Source: Nonomuraea antri (GTDB taxonomy: Bacteria; Actinomycetota; Actinomycetes; Streptosporangiales; Streptosporangiaceae). Taken from it: a DNA stretch of 33,291 bases. Below are positions 21,212 through 31,602 of this stretch, one piece after another. Location of the stretch: contig NZ_JABCPZ010000113.1 of assembly GCF_013283785.1 (NCBI RefSeq), positions 1 through 33,291 on the forward strand. The letters are read 5' to 3'. The translations under genes were made by a program, and so were the position numbers. The notes beneath the pieces were generated by a model. That model searched no databases, was not told where the DNA came from, and saw only the letters and a list, made by a program, of their open reading frames with translations. Position 1 is the first letter of the stretch. Each line of letters opens with the position of its first letter.

Positions 21212-23515
21212 ATGGACCAAATCGACGCCTACTGGCGTGCGGCCAACTACCTGTCCGTGGGCCAGATCTACCTGCTGGACAACCCCCTGCTCAGCGAGCC
21301 GCTGCGGCCGGAGCACATCAAGCCGCGCCTGCTCGGCCACTGGGGCACCACGCCCGGGCTGAACTTCTGCTTCGCGCATCTCAACCGGGTGATCCGCGAG
21401 CGGGACCAGGACATGATCTACATCGCCGGTCCGGGGCACGGCGGTCCGGCCGCCGTGGCCCACGCGTGGCTGGAGGGGTCCTACTCCGAGCGCTACCCGA
21501 ACGTGTCGCAGGACGCCGAAGGCATGAAACTGCTCTTCCGCCAGTTCTCCTTCCCCGGCGGCATCCCCAGCCACGTCGCGCCGGAGACGCCGGGCTCCAT
21601 CCACGAGGGCGGCGAGCTGGGCTACTCGCTGGCCCACGCGTACGGCGCCGCCTTCGACAACCCGGGCCTGGTGGTGGCGTGCGTCGTGGGCGACGGCGAG
21701 GCGGAGACCGGCCCGCTGGCCGGAAGCTGGCACTCCAACAAGCTGCTCGACCGCACGCGCGACGGCGTGGTGCTGCCGATCCTGCACCTGAACGGCTACA
21801 AGATCGCCAACCCGACCATCCTGGCCAGGATCCCCGAGCCCGAGCTGATCAAGCTGATGGAGGGCTACGGCTACCGCCCGCACCTGGTCGGGGCCGACCA
21901 CCGGGAGATGGCCGCCACTCTCGACACCGCCTTCGACGAGATCGCCGCCTACCGGGCGGGCGACGCCGACCGGCTGCCGATGATCATCCTGCGCACCCCC
22001 AAGGGCTGGACCGGGCCGCGCGAGGTGGACGGCAAACCGGTCGAGGGCACCTGGCGCGCGCACCAGGTGCCGCTGGCCGGGGTTCGGCAGAACGCCGAGC
22101 ACCTGGCCATGCTGGAGGGCTGGATGCGGTCGTACCGGCCGGAGGAGCTGTTCGACTCGGGCGGCAGGCCGGTGCCCGAGCTCGCCCGCACCGTGCCCGC
22201 GGGCCAGCGCAGGATGAGCGCGAACCCGCACGCCAACGGCGGCGAGCTGCTGCAGCCGCTGCGGCTGCCCGACTTCCGCGCGCACGCGGTCGAGGTGAAG
22301 GCGCCCGCGGCCCAGCAGAGCGAGCCCACCCGGGTGCTCGGCGGCCTGCTGCGCGACGTGATCGCGGCCAACCCGCGCACCTTCCGCCTGATGGGCCCGG
22401 ACGAGACCGAGTCGAACCGGCTGAGCGAGGTGTTCGAGACCACCGACCGGGCCTGGAACGCCGAGATCCTGCCCACCGACGAGCACCTGGCCCCCGGCGG
22501 CCGGGTGATGGAGGTGCTCAGCGAGCACCTGTGCCAGGGCTGGCTGGAGGGCTACCTGCTGACCGGCCGCCACGGGCTGTTCAACTGCTACGAGGCGTTC
22601 ATCCACATCATCGACGCCATGTTCAACCAGCACGCCAAGTGGCTGGAGTCGGCGCGGAAGATCTCCTGGCGGCGTCCGGTGGCGTCGCTGACGTACCTGC
22701 TGTCGTCGCACGTCTGGCGTCAGGACCACAACGGCTTCTCCCACCAGGACCCGGGCTTCCTGGACGTGGTGGTGAACAAGAAGGCGTCCGTGGTGCGCGT
22801 CTACCTGCCGCCGGACGCCAACACCCTGCTGTCGGTGGCCGACCACTGCCTCAGGTCACGCGACTACGTCAACGTGATCGTGGCCGGCAAGCAGCCGGTG
22901 CTCGACCTGTTCACCATGGACGAGGCCATCGCGCACAACACCCGCGGCCTGGGCATCCTGCCGTGGGCCTCCAGCGACCAGGGCAGCGAGCCCGACGTGG
23001 TGCTGGCCTGCGCCGGCGACGTGCCCACCCTGGAGGCGCTGGCCGCCGCCGCGCTGCTGCGCGAGCACCTGCCCGAGCTGAAGGTGCGCTTCATCAACGT
23101 GGTGGACCTGATGCGGCTGCAGCCGCCGTCGGAGCACCCGCACGGCATGCCGGACGCCGAGTTCGACACCCTGTTCACCACCGACAAGCCGGTCATCTTC
23201 AACTTCCACGGCTACCCGTCGCTCATCCACCAGCTCACCTACCGCCGCCACGGCCACGACCACCTGCACGTGCGCGGATACAAGGAGGAGGGCACCACCA
23301 CCACGCCGTTCGACATGGCCATGCTCAACGACATCGACCGCTACCACCTGGTCATGGACGTCATCGACCGGGTGCCCGGGCTCGGCACCAGGGCGGCGCA
23401 CCTGCGTCAGCGCATGGCCGACGCCCGGCTGCGGGCCCGCGACTTCACCAGGGACCACGGCGAGGACGCCCCGGAGATCAGCTCCTGGACCTGGCCGCCG
23501 TCCGCCTCGTCGTGA
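21212..23515 (+). CDS. xfp: Phosphoketolase (xylulose-5-P / fructose-6-P)
   Basis: 767 aa from ATG 21212 with GGGGAGGA 12 nt upstream; slightly shorter than the usual ~790-820. Family hallmarks: WGTTPGLNF near the N-terminus, GPGHGGPA in the active site (about 71-78), the thiamine-diphosphate motif GDGEAETGPLAGSWHSNK (about 160-177), NGYKIANPTIL, and the C-terminal HGYPSLIHQLTYRR and RGYKEEGTTTTPFDM blocks. The enzyme cleaves xylulose-5-phosphate (and often fructose-6-phosphate) with inorganic phosphate to acetyl-phosphate plus a triose or tetrose phosphate. With pgi and zwf nearby it would complete a phosphoketolase shunt giving acetyl-phosphate without glycolysis. It converges with the histidine kinase gene, 10 nt away. 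Confidence 0.96.
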   Translation: MDQIDAYWRAANYLSVGQIYLLDNPLLSEPLRPEHIKPRLLGHWGTTPGLNFCFAHLNRVIRERDQDMIYIAGPGHGGPAAVAHAWLEGSYSERYPNVSQDAEGMKLLFRQFSFPGGIPSHVAPETPGSIHEGGELGYSLAHAYGAAFDNPGLVVACVVGDGEAETGPLAGSWHSNKLLDRTRDGVVLPILHLNGYKIANPTILARIPEPELIKLMEGYGYRPHLVGADHREMAATLDTAFDEIAAYRAGDADRLPMIILRTPKGWTGPREVDGKPVEGTWRAHQVPLAGVRQNAEHLAMLEGWMRSYRPEELFDSGGRPVPELARTVPAGQRRMSANPHANGGELLQPLRLPDFRAHAVEVKAPAAQQSEPTRVLGGLLRDVIAANPRTFRLMGPDETESNRLSEVFETTDRAWNAEILPTDEHLAPGGRVMEVLSEHLCQGWLEGYLLTGRHGLFNCYEAFIHIIDAMFNQHAKWLESARKISWRRPVASLTYLLSSHVWRQDHNGFSHQDPGFLDVVVNKKASVVRVYLPPDANTLLSVADHCLRSRDYVNVIVAGKQPVLDLFTMDEAIAHNTRGLGILPWASSDQGSEPDVVLACAGDVPTLEALAAAALLREHLPELKVRFINVVDLMRLQPPSEHPHGMPDAEFDTLFTTDKPVIFNFHGYPSLIHQLTYRRHGHDHLHVRGYKEEGTTTTPFDMAMLNDIDRYHLVMDVIDRVPGLGTRAAHLRQRMADARLRARDFTRDHGEDAPEISSWTWPPSASS

Positions 23516-23525
23516 ACGCGCGCTC

Positions 23526-24626
23526 TCACGACTCACTGGCCGGCATCGCGGGCAGCCAGAAGTCGACCGCCGTGCCCGCGCCGGGCCCGCCGCGGATGCC
23601 CCACCAGCCGCCGGCGATCTCGGCGCGCTCGCGCATCTCGATCAGCCCGTAGTGGCCGGGCGCCGGCTGCCCGTCGCTCCCGGCGGGCAGGCCGGCGCCG
23701 TCGTCGACGACGCGCACGTGCACACCGCGGTCGAGCGAGGACAGCGACACCAGCACCGATCGGGCCCTGGCGTGCTTGCGCACGTTGGTCAGCGCCTCCT
23801 GGCAGATGCGGAAGACGATGATCGAGGTCTCCGGCGGCGGCTCGGCGGCCAGGTCGTTCCTGAGCTCGTACGTCAGGCCCTCCTTGACGATCGTCTCGTC
23901 CAGGTAGCCGGTCAGCGTGGGGACCAGGCCCGCGCTGTCGATGCCCGGCGGGCGCAGCTGGAAGGTGAGGTCGCGCAGGCGGGCGACGGCGGCGTGCACC
24001 GCGGCGTCGAGGTCGCGCATCGCCGCGGCGTGCTCGCCGGGCAGCCGGGCGGCCAGCAGCTGCAGGCGCATGCCGACGGCGACCATGGACTGGATGGTGT
24101 CGTCGTGCACGTCCCAGGCGATGCGCCGCCGCTCCTGCTCCTGGGCGCGCACCAGGTGGGCCAGCAGCCTGCCGCGTTCGTCGAGCGCGCGGGCGACGAC
24201 GCGGCGCTCGGTCAGGTCGCGGGTCACCTTGCCGAACCCGCGCAGCCGCCGCCGGTCGTCGAACAGCGGGGTGATGATCACGTTCGCCCAGAACCTGGTG
24301 CCGTCCTTGCGCATCCGCCAGCCCTCGTCCTCCAGGCGGCCGGCGGCCACGGCCTCCTCCAGCTCGCGCGCCGGTCTGCCCGACTCGACGTCCTCGGGCG
24401 GGTAGAACACCGAGAAGTGCGAGCCGACGATCTCCTCGGCCCGGTAGCCCTTGATGCGTTCCGCGCCGGCGTTCCAGCTGATGACGTGGCCCTGGGGGTC
24501 GAGCATGAAGATCGCGTAGTCGGAGACGCTCTGGACGAGCAGCCGGAACCGCTCCTCGCTGTCACGCAGCGCCTCCTCGGCCGTATGACGTTCGGTCGCG
24601 TCGTCCATACCGCAGCAGCATGACAT
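23526..24626 (-). CDS. PAS-domain sensor histidine kinase, NarL/DesK type
   Basis: 366 aa from ATG 24626; ATG 24608 is an equally plausible start that avoids the odd MSCCCG beginning. One PAS domain spans about residues 23-140 (VQSVSDYAIFMLDPQGHVIS, with the PAC motif at RMRKDGTRFWANV). The HisKA_3 segment QERRRIAWDVHDDTIQS places the phospho-accepting His at 174. The C-terminal HATPase has the N box (QEALTNVRKHA), G1 (VVDDGAGLPAG) and G2 (GHYGLIEMRERAE). There are no membrane helices, so it senses a cytoplasmic signal. It is the last gene of a minus-strand unit with an RsbW-like ATPase and a NarL-type response regulator, its probable partner. Confidence 0.93.
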   Translation of the reverse strand: MSCCCGMDDATERHTAEEALRDSEERFRLLVQSVSDYAIFMLDPQGHVISWNAGAERIKGYRAEEIVGSHFSVFYPPEDVESGRPARELEEAVAAGRLEDEGWRMRKDGTRFWANVIITPLFDDRRRLRGFGKVTRDLTERRVVARALDERGRLLAHLVRAQEQERRRIAWDVHDDTIQSMVAVGMRLQLLAARLPGEHAAAMRDLDAAVHAAVARLRDLTFQLRPPGIDSAGLVPTLTGYLDETIVKEGLTYELRNDLAAEPPPETSIIVFRICQEALTNVRKHARARSVLVSLSSLDRGVHVRVVDDGAGLPAGSDGQPAPGHYGLIEMRERAEIAGGWWGIRGGPGAGTAVDFWLPAMPASES

Positions 24627-24642
24627 GATCGTGAATCCCGCG

Positions 24643-25071
24643 TCAGCCGCCCGTGCCCGGGAAGGCGGCCGGGGAGGTGGCAGGGGCGAAGGGGGCGCCG
24701 AGCTCGCACCACACCACCTTGCCCTCGTCCTTGTGCGCGACGCCCCAGCCCGAGCAGAGCAGTTTGATGACGTGTAATCCCCATCCGTGCGCGGGTCCGG
24801 GCTCGCGCGGCTCTGGCACGTCCACGCCGGCGTCGCCCACCTCGACGCGCACGCGCACCCGGTCGCCGCTCACCCGCAGCAGCGGCGGGCCCTCGCCGTG
24901 CACGAGCGCGTTCGTGACCAGCTCGGACACGACCAGGAGCACGTCCTCGTGGTAGCCGCCGTATCCGCATTCGGCCAGGGCGCGACGGGTCAGCCGCCGG
25001 GCGAGGGTGATGCTGCTCATCTCCTCCGGCAGGCGGGATTCCAACTGGTACGGACCAGTGTCGCTGCCCAT
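24643..25071 (-). CDS. RsbW-like ATP-binding protein (anti-sigma-type HATPase)
   Basis: 142 aa from ATG 25071, preceded by AGGAA. It is a stand-alone GHKL ATPase domain of the HATPase_c_2 type: N box ELVTNALVHG, G1 VGDAGVDVPEP and G2 HGWGLHVIKLL. Such proteins are abundant in filamentous actinomycetes; classical RsbW/SpoIIAB members bind sigma factors and phosphorylate anti-anti-sigma proteins, but most paralogues are uncharacterised. It lies 16 nt upstream of the histidine kinase gene and 96 nt downstream of the response regulator gene, all on one strand, so it may bridge two-component and partner-switching regulation. No sigma or STAS gene is in the window. Confidence 0.88.
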   Translation of the reverse strand: MGSDTGPYQLESRLPEEMSSITLARRLTRRALAECGYGGYHEDVLLVVSELVTNALVHGEGPPLLRVSGDRVRVRVEVGDAGVDVPEPREPGPAHGWGLHVIKLLCSGWGVAHKDEGKVVWCELGAPFAPATSPAAFPGTGG

Positions 25072-25167
25072 GTTCCTACTGTCGGCCAGCGGGGATGCGC
25101 CCACGAGACGCAGCCGTCCCAACCTGACTGGTGCGGTTGCGGGAAGTTTTCTGATGCAGGTGCACCA

Positions 25168-25818
25168 TCAGTCGAGTAAGCCCTCCCTGCGCGCGATGGC
25201 CACGGCCTCCAGCTTGGAACGCGCGCCCAGCTTCTCCAGCACGTGCTGGACGTGGTTGCGCGCGGTGTTGCGGGCCACCCCGAGCCGCCGCCCGACCTCC
25301 TGCGTGGTCACGCCCTCGGCCAGCAGCAGCAGCGTCTCGCGTTCGCGCAGGGTCAGCCGTGTGCCGACGCGGCCGGTCAGCCGGTCGAGGACGCCGGGCA
25401 GGAGCCCGGGCGCGAACACCACGCCGCCGGCGGCCACCTCGCGCACGGCGGCCTCCAGCTCGCGCAGCCGCGACGACTTGAGCAGCAGCCCGGCCCCGCC
25501 CGCCTGCACCACGCGGGCGGCGACCGAGGCGGTGGCCTCACCGGTCAGCACCAGCACCCGGGCGCTGGGGGCGGCGGCGAGCAGCCGGCCGATGGCCGCG
25601 ACGGCGTCGCCGTCGGGCAGCCGCCGGTCCAGGACGACCACGTCGGGCCGGGTACGGCCGGCGTCGGCCACGGCCGCGGCGATCGAACCGGCGCCGGCCA
25701 CCACCTCGATGCCGGGCGCCTGGTCCAGCGCCAGCCCGATGGCCTCGGCCACCATGGCGTGATCTTCCACGAGGAGCAGCCGGATCGTCCGGGCCGCAAA
25801 GGCCCTCGTTTCGGACAT
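25168..25818 (-). CDS. NarL/LuxR-family response regulator
   Basis: 216 aa from ATG 25818 with AAGGA upstream. The receiver domain (residues 11-130) has the acidic pocket Glu18-Asp19, phosphorylation site Asp64 (VVVLDRRLPDG), Thr92 and Lys114. The C-terminal LuxR-type helix-turn-helix (about 153-214) reads LTLRERETLLLLAEGVTTQE, then VGRRLGVARNTARNHVQHVL. It would be phosphorylated by the PAS kinase encoded two genes downstream and act as a transcription factor. It diverges from pgi across a 225-nt regulatory region. Confidence 0.94.
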   Translation of the reverse strand: MSETRAFAARTIRLLLVEDHAMVAEAIGLALDQAPGIEVVAGAGSIAAAVADAGRTRPDVVVLDRRLPDGDAVAAIGRLLAAAPSARVLVLTGEATASVAARVVQAGGAGLLLKSSRLRELEAAVREVAAGGVVFAPGLLPGVLDRLTGRVGTRLTLRERETLLLLAEGVTTQEVGRRLGVARNTARNHVQHVLEKLGARSKLEAVAIARREGLLD

Positions 25819-25970
25819 AGTGCGAAATCCTTGGTTTCGGTGCGAGCCGGTCCCATCCTCGCGCACGCCGCGGCCCGCGTCCGGGAAAAGTCTGCCACCG
25901 ACGTGGGATCCTCGGGACGTCTCATGACCTGACGCCCTACGCTCAGCAAAGAGTCGCCTCCGCCATGCGC

Positions 25971-25997
25971 GGAATCTTCATCGTTGGGTACGGGGTT
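25971..25997 (+). promoter_or_regulatory. SigR-like ECF promoter candidate for pgi-zwf
   Basis: GGAAT at 25971-25975 and GTT at 25995-25997 are separated by 19 nt. This fits the Streptomyces SigR (SigH-like) consensus GGAAT-N18/19-GTT, placing a start site some 40 nt before the pgi start. The wider 225-nt gap holds no gene. Such short motifs can occur by chance, so the call is moderate. Confidence 0.45.
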
Positions 25998-26043
25998 ACG
26001 GGACTATGTGATCGGTTTGAATCTTGACGGCACGGAGGAAGAC

Positions 26044-27675
<1,632 letters not shown>

Positions 27676-27677
27676 TC

Positions 27678-29048
27678 ATGAGCCACGCGGGCGCGCTCGT
27701 CCTGTTCGGCATCACCGGCGACCTGGCACGCAAGAACCTGCTGCGGGCCCTGTACGAGCTCACCAGAGACGAGGGTCTCGACCTGCCGATCATCGGCGTG
27801 GCCAAGACCGACATGAACCTCGACGGCCTGCGCGAGCACGCCCGCGTGGCCATCGGCAAGATCGACGACGAGGCCGCGTTCGGCAAGCTGGCCGGCAACC
27901 TGCGGCTCGTCGCCGGCGACTACCGCGACGAGTCCACCTTCACCCGGCTGCGCGACGAGGTCGCCGGCCACGGCTTCCTCGTCCACTACCTGGCGGTGCC
28001 GCCGTCGCTGTTCGCCGTGGTGGCCGAGGGGCTGGCCGGGGTCGGGCTGAACCAGAACGCCAGGCTCGTGGTGGAGAAGCCGTTCGGCCACGACCAGGCC
28101 TCGGCCCGGGCGCTCAACGCCGAGCTGCTGAAGTTCTTCGACGAGGATCATCTACGCCGGGTCGACCACTTCCTGGGCAAGGAGCCGGTCGAGGACCTCA
28201 TGGTGTTCAGGTTCGCCAACATGCTGCTCGAACCCATCTGGAACAGGAACTTCGTGCGCAGCGTGCAGATCACGATGGCCGAAGACTTCGACGTCTCCGA
28301 CCGGGGCGCCTTCTACGACGCCAACGGCACGATCCGCGACGTGGTGCAGAACCACCTGCTGCAGCTGCTGGCCATCCTGGCGATGGACCCGCCGCCGTCC
28401 ACCGACGCCCGGGCCCAGCTCGACGAGAAGTGGCGGGTGCTGCGCGCGGTGCGCGCGGTGTCGCCGTCCGACGTCGTGCGCGGCCAGTACGAGGGCTACC
28501 TCGACACCGCGGGCGTGCGGCCGGGCTCCGGCACCGAGACGTTCGTGGCGCTGCGCGCGTACGTGGAGAACTGGCGGTGGGCCGGGGTGCCGTGGTGCAT
28601 CCGCTCGGGCAAGGCGCTGCCCACCACCGACCTGGAGATCGTCGCCGAGCTGCGCCGTCCGCCGGTGACGATGTTCCGCGGCGACGACGCCCACGTTCGG
28701 CCCAACCTCATCAGGTTCAGGCTGCAGCCCGACGCCGGCGTGACGTTCGACCTGCTGGCCAAGGAGCCCGGCCGGCAGCACACCAGGCAGGTGCCGGTCA
28801 GCGTCGACTTCACCAAGGTGCTCGGGCCGATGGAGGCCGCCTACGAGCGCATCCTGACCGACGCCATCAGCGGCGATCCGCGGCGTTTCGCCAGGATGGA
28901 CCTGGTGGAGGAGTCGTGGCGGATCGTGCAGCCGGTGCTCGACCTGCCCGACCGGCCGCTGCCGTACGCGAAGGGCAGCTGGGGCCCCGAGCCGGCCGAG
29001 CAGATCGCGCCGGGCGGATGGCATGAGATCTCGACCACCTTCGACTAG
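27678..29048 (+). CDS. zwf: Glucose-6-phosphate dehydrogenase
   Basis: 456 aa, ATG 27678 just 2 nt after the pgi stop, with GGAAGAAGGG in the end of pgi as ribosome site. The N-terminal Rossmann motif reads FGITGDLARKNLL (residues 10-22), and the active-site signature RVDHFLGKE is at about 161-169 with catalytic His164 nearby. It is 30-50 residues shorter than typical Zwf (about 490-510), mainly from a short N-terminus and compact loops, but no core motif is missing. It oxidises glucose-6-phosphate to 6-phosphogluconolactone, making NADPH. No opcA, pgl or gnd is adjacent, so this is probably an accessory copy outside the main pentose-phosphate cluster; that is inference. Confidence 0.95.
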   Translation: MSHAGALVLFGITGDLARKNLLRALYELTRDEGLDLPIIGVAKTDMNLDGLREHARVAIGKIDDEAAFGKLAGNLRLVAGDYRDESTFTRLRDEVAGHGFLVHYLAVPPSLFAVVAEGLAGVGLNQNARLVVEKPFGHDQASARALNAELLKFFDEDHLRRVDHFLGKEPVEDLMVFRFANMLLEPIWNRNFVRSVQITMAEDFDVSDRGAFYDANGTIRDVVQNHLLQLLAILAMDPPPSTDARAQLDEKWRVLRAVRAVSPSDVVRGQYEGYLDTAGVRPGSGTETFVALRAYVENWRWAGVPWCIRSGKALPTTDLEIVAELRRPPVTMFRGDDAHVRPNLIRFRLQPDAGVTFDLLAKEPGRQHTRQVPVSVDFTKVLGPMEAAYERILTDAISGDPRRFARMDLVEESWRIVQPVLDLPDRPLPYAKGSWGPEPAEQIAPGGWHEISTTFD

Positions 29049-29071
29049 AAGCGTCTGGTTTACGACACTTA

Positions 29072-29106
29072 TTGACGTTTCAAGCGGATAGTCCGACGAT
29101 CACAGG
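29072..29106 (+). promoter_or_regulatory. Promoter of the alpha-galactosidase gene with overlapping palindrome
   Basis: TTGACG at 29072-29077 (-35), a 17-nt spacer, GACGAT at 29095-29100 (-10), then exactly 6 nt to ATG 29107, which predicts a leaderless mRNA. TTGA-CGTT-TCAA at 29072-29083 is an inverted repeat overlapping the -35, a plausible repressor site for sugar control. Confidence 0.5.
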
Positions 29107-31212
29107 ATGCCCGTCATCCCCGTGCCCGGCCGCGAGCACACCTGGGCCGCGCTCACCCCGGCCACCGCGTTCGTCTTCGGTGTGGAATCGGGCGCGGCGG
29201 CCGGCGCGGACACCCGGGTCAGCCAGTGGTACTGGGGTCCCCGGCCGCCCGACGCCGCGCTGCCCGAGCTGGCCGTCAGCGCCGCGTCCTGGATGGCCTC
29301 CAGCTTCGTCGACCCGGCCGACGCCACCGAGCTGCTGCCCGTCGACGGCGGCCGCCGCTGGGGCGTGCCCGCGCTGCAGGCCGTCTACGACGGCGGCGTG
29401 CGCTCGGTCGAGCTGGCCTTCGAGGAGGCGGTCAGCGGCGAGAACGAGATCGAGCTGGTGCTGCGCGACCGCGCCTACGGGCTGCGCGTCAGCCTGCACG
29501 TCCGCGCGCACCACGACAGCGACGTCATCGAACGCTGGGTCGGGGTGACCAACGAGTCGGCCGTGACCGTCCGGCTGACCAGGCTCGACTCCGGCAGCTG
29601 GGCGCTGCCCGAACAGGCCGGGCACCGCTACCTCGGCGCGGCCGGCGGCTGGGCGCGCGAGACCCAGCCGCACCGCGGCGACCTGCCGGTCGGCGAGACC
29701 ACGTTCGGCAGCAGGACGGGCGCCACCTCGCACAAGGCCAACCCGTGGATCATGATCGGCGACGCCACCGAGGACGCCGGCCAGGTGTGGGGTGTGGCGC
29801 TGGCCTGGAGCGGATCGTGGCGGCTCACCGCGCAGCGCCGCCCCGAAGGCGACCTCGCGATCAGCGCCGGATTCGGCCACGACGGCCTGTCCTGGCCGCT
29901 GGCGCCCGGCGAGTCGCTGCGCACACCGCCCGCGCTCGGCCTGCACACCCCCGCCGGCGGGTACGGCGCCGCCAGCCGCGCCTGGCACGACTACGCGCGC
30001 AGGCACGTGCTGCCCACCCCCGACGAGGAACGTCCCGTGCTGTACAACTCGTGGGAGGCCACCTGGTTCGACGTCACCGAGGAAGGCCAGCTCGACCTGG
30101 CCCGCCGCGCCGCCCACCTGGGCGTGGAGCTGTTCGTGGTGGACGACGGCTGGTTCGGCGCCAGGACCGACGACACCAAGGGCCTCGGCGACTGGTGGCC
30201 CAACCCGGACCGCTTCCCCCAGGGCCTGGGCGAACTGTTCGACGGCGTCCGGGCGCTCGGCATGCGGGCCGGCCTGTGGGTCGAACCGGAAATGGTCAAC
30301 CCGGACAGCGACCTCTACCGCAAGCACCCCGACTGGGCGCTGCACTACCCGGACCGCCGCCGCGACACCATGCGCAACCAGCTCGTGCTCAACTTCGCCC
30401 GGCCGGACGTGCGCGCGTGGGCGCTCGACTGGCTCGACCGGCTCGTCCGCGAGTACCGGCTGGACTACCTCAAGTGGGACATGAACCGCGGCTTCTCCCA
30501 GGCCGGCCCCGGCGACCTGCTCTGGATCGAGCACAGCCGCGGCGTCTACGCCATCATGGACGAACTGCGCGGACGGCATCCCAGGCTCAGGATCGAATCC
30601 TGCTCCGGCGGCGGCGGCCGGATCGACTACGGGATCCTGCGGCGTACCGACCAGGTGTGGACCTCCGACAACACCGACGCCCGCGACCGGCAGGAGATCC
30701 AGCGCGGCTACTCCTACCTGTATCCGGCCTCGGCGATGTCCTGCTGGGTCACCGACAGCCCGAACCCGATCAGCGCCCGCAGGGTGCCGCTGCGTTACCG
30801 CTTCCACGTCGCCATGGCCGGCACGCTGGGCGTCGGGGGCGACCTCACCACGTGGGAGGCGGGGGAGCTGGCGGAGGCCGCGCAGCTGATCGCCGACTAC
30901 AAGGCGGTGCGCCGGGTGATCCAGCACGGCGCGCTGCACCGGCTCGCGGGCACCCCGGGCACCACGGCCTCGGCCCTGCAGTACACGCTCGGCGACCAGG
31001 CCGTCGTCCTCGCCTACAACCCGTTCGCCCTGGACAAGCACCCGCCGCGCCGGGTGCGCCTGGCCGGCCTCGACCCCGCCGCCCGCTACGCCGACACCGA
31101 CGGGCACCGCTGGCACGGCGCCACGCTCATGCACCACGGGCTGGCCCTGCCCACCTGGCACGACTACGGGCCCGACTACCGCAGCGAGATGGTGGTCTTG
31201 CGGCGGATCTAG
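29107..31212 (+). CDS. Alpha-galactosidase, GH36
   Basis: 701 aa from ATG 29107. It has the GH36 three-part layout: an N-terminal beta-sandwich (about 1-310), a (beta/alpha)8 catalytic barrel beginning near YNSWEATWFDVTEEGQ, and a short C-terminal beta domain. Catalytic features are YLKWDMNR with nucleophile Asp458 and the SDNTDARDRQEIQ motif (from 520) carrying the acid/base Asp. VVDDGWFG and RIESCSGGGGRIDYG line the substrate site. There is no signal peptide, so it is cytoplasmic and would hydrolyse imported melibiose or raffinose-type oligosaccharides. No transporter gene is adjacent. It starts 58 nt after zwf from its own promoter, and its glucose and galactose products could feed the pgi/zwf enzymes. 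Confidence 0.95.
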   Translation: MPVIPVPGREHTWAALTPATAFVFGVESGAAAGADTRVSQWYWGPRPPDAALPELAVSAASWMASSFVDPADATELLPVDGGRRWGVPALQAVYDGGVRSVELAFEEAVSGENEIELVLRDRAYGLRVSLHVRAHHDSDVIERWVGVTNESAVTVRLTRLDSGSWALPEQAGHRYLGAAGGWARETQPHRGDLPVGETTFGSRTGATSHKANPWIMIGDATEDAGQVWGVALAWSGSWRLTAQRRPEGDLAISAGFGHDGLSWPLAPGESLRTPPALGLHTPAGGYGAASRAWHDYARRHVLPTPDEERPVLYNSWEATWFDVTEEGQLDLARRAAHLGVELFVVDDGWFGARTDDTKGLGDWWPNPDRFPQGLGELFDGVRALGMRAGLWVEPEMVNPDSDLYRKHPDWALHYPDRRRDTMRNQLVLNFARPDVRAWALDWLDRLVREYRLDYLKWDMNRGFSQAGPGDLLWIEHSRGVYAIMDELRGRHPRLRIESCSGGGGRIDYGILRRTDQVWTSDNTDARDRQEIQRGYSYLYPASAMSCWVTDSPNPISARRVPLRYRFHVAMAGTLGVGGDLTTWEAGELAEAAQLIADYKAVRRVIQHGALHRLAGTPGTTASALQYTLGDQAVVLAYNPFALDKHPPRRVRLAGLDPAARYADTDGHRWHGATLMHHGLALPTWHDYGPDYRSEMVVLRRI

Positions 31213-31215
31213 GGC

Positions 31216-31227
31216 GACTATGGCGGA
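31216..31227 (+). promoter_or_regulatory. -10 element with leaderless spacing for the GerW-like gene
   Basis: GACTAT at 31216-31221 is followed by 6 nt and ATG 31228. GGCGGA in those 6 nt is too close to act as a normal Shine-Dalgarno. Confidence 0.35.
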
Positions 31228-31572
31228 ATGGACCTCAAGGAGCTCATGGAACAGGCCAAGGACGCCGTCACCGTGCAGCGCGTCTTCGGCGAGCCCATCC
31301 ACCACGGGGACGTGGTCGTCATCCCGGTCGCCAAGATCGCCCAGGGCGGGGGCGGCGGCAGCGGCCAGGGCAAGGAAGGCGAGCAGGGCGGCGGCGGAGG
31401 CTTCGGCTTCGGCGCGCATCCTGCGGGCGTGTACGTGATCAAGAACGGCGACGTGCGCTGGGAGCCGGCCATCGACGTCAACCGGATCGTGCTGGCCGGG
31501 CAGCTCGTCGGGATCGCGCTGCTGCTGACGATCAGGGCCTTCATCAAGAAGCGGCGTCGTCGCGGGCATTAG
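31228..31572 (+). CDS. GerW/YtfJ-family sporulation-associated protein
   Basis: 114 aa. The N-terminal MDLKELMEQAKDAVTVQRVFGEPI and the VVVIPVAKIAQGGGGGSG segment match the GerW (YtfJ) family, with its typical Gly-rich central loop. A membrane helix (about 86-103, VLAGQLVGIALLLTIRAF) and a basic tail KKRRRRGH follow. In Bacillus, YtfJ/GerW is a forespore protein needed for normal germination; in actinomycetes the role is uncharacterised. It lies between the alpha-galactosidase and the cupin gene on the same strand, with a putative leaderless promoter. The family call is fairly sure, the function not. Confidence 0.85.
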   Translation: MDLKELMEQAKDAVTVQRVFGEPIHHGDVVVIPVAKIAQGGGGGSGQGKEGEQGGGGGFGFGAHPAGVYVIKNGDVRWEPAIDVNRIVLAGQLVGIALLLTIRAFIKKRRRRGH

Positions 31573-31590
31573 CGGGGGGTGGTCGGTGGG

Positions 31591-31602
31591 CATGATGGCA
31601 GT
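31591..31602 (+). promoter_or_regulatory. -10 element with leaderless spacing for the cupin gene
   Basis: CATGAT at 31591-31596 is followed by 6 nt and GTG 31603; TTAGCG at 31569-31574 is 16 nt upstream as a weak -35. No Shine-Dalgarno is seen. Confidence 0.4.
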
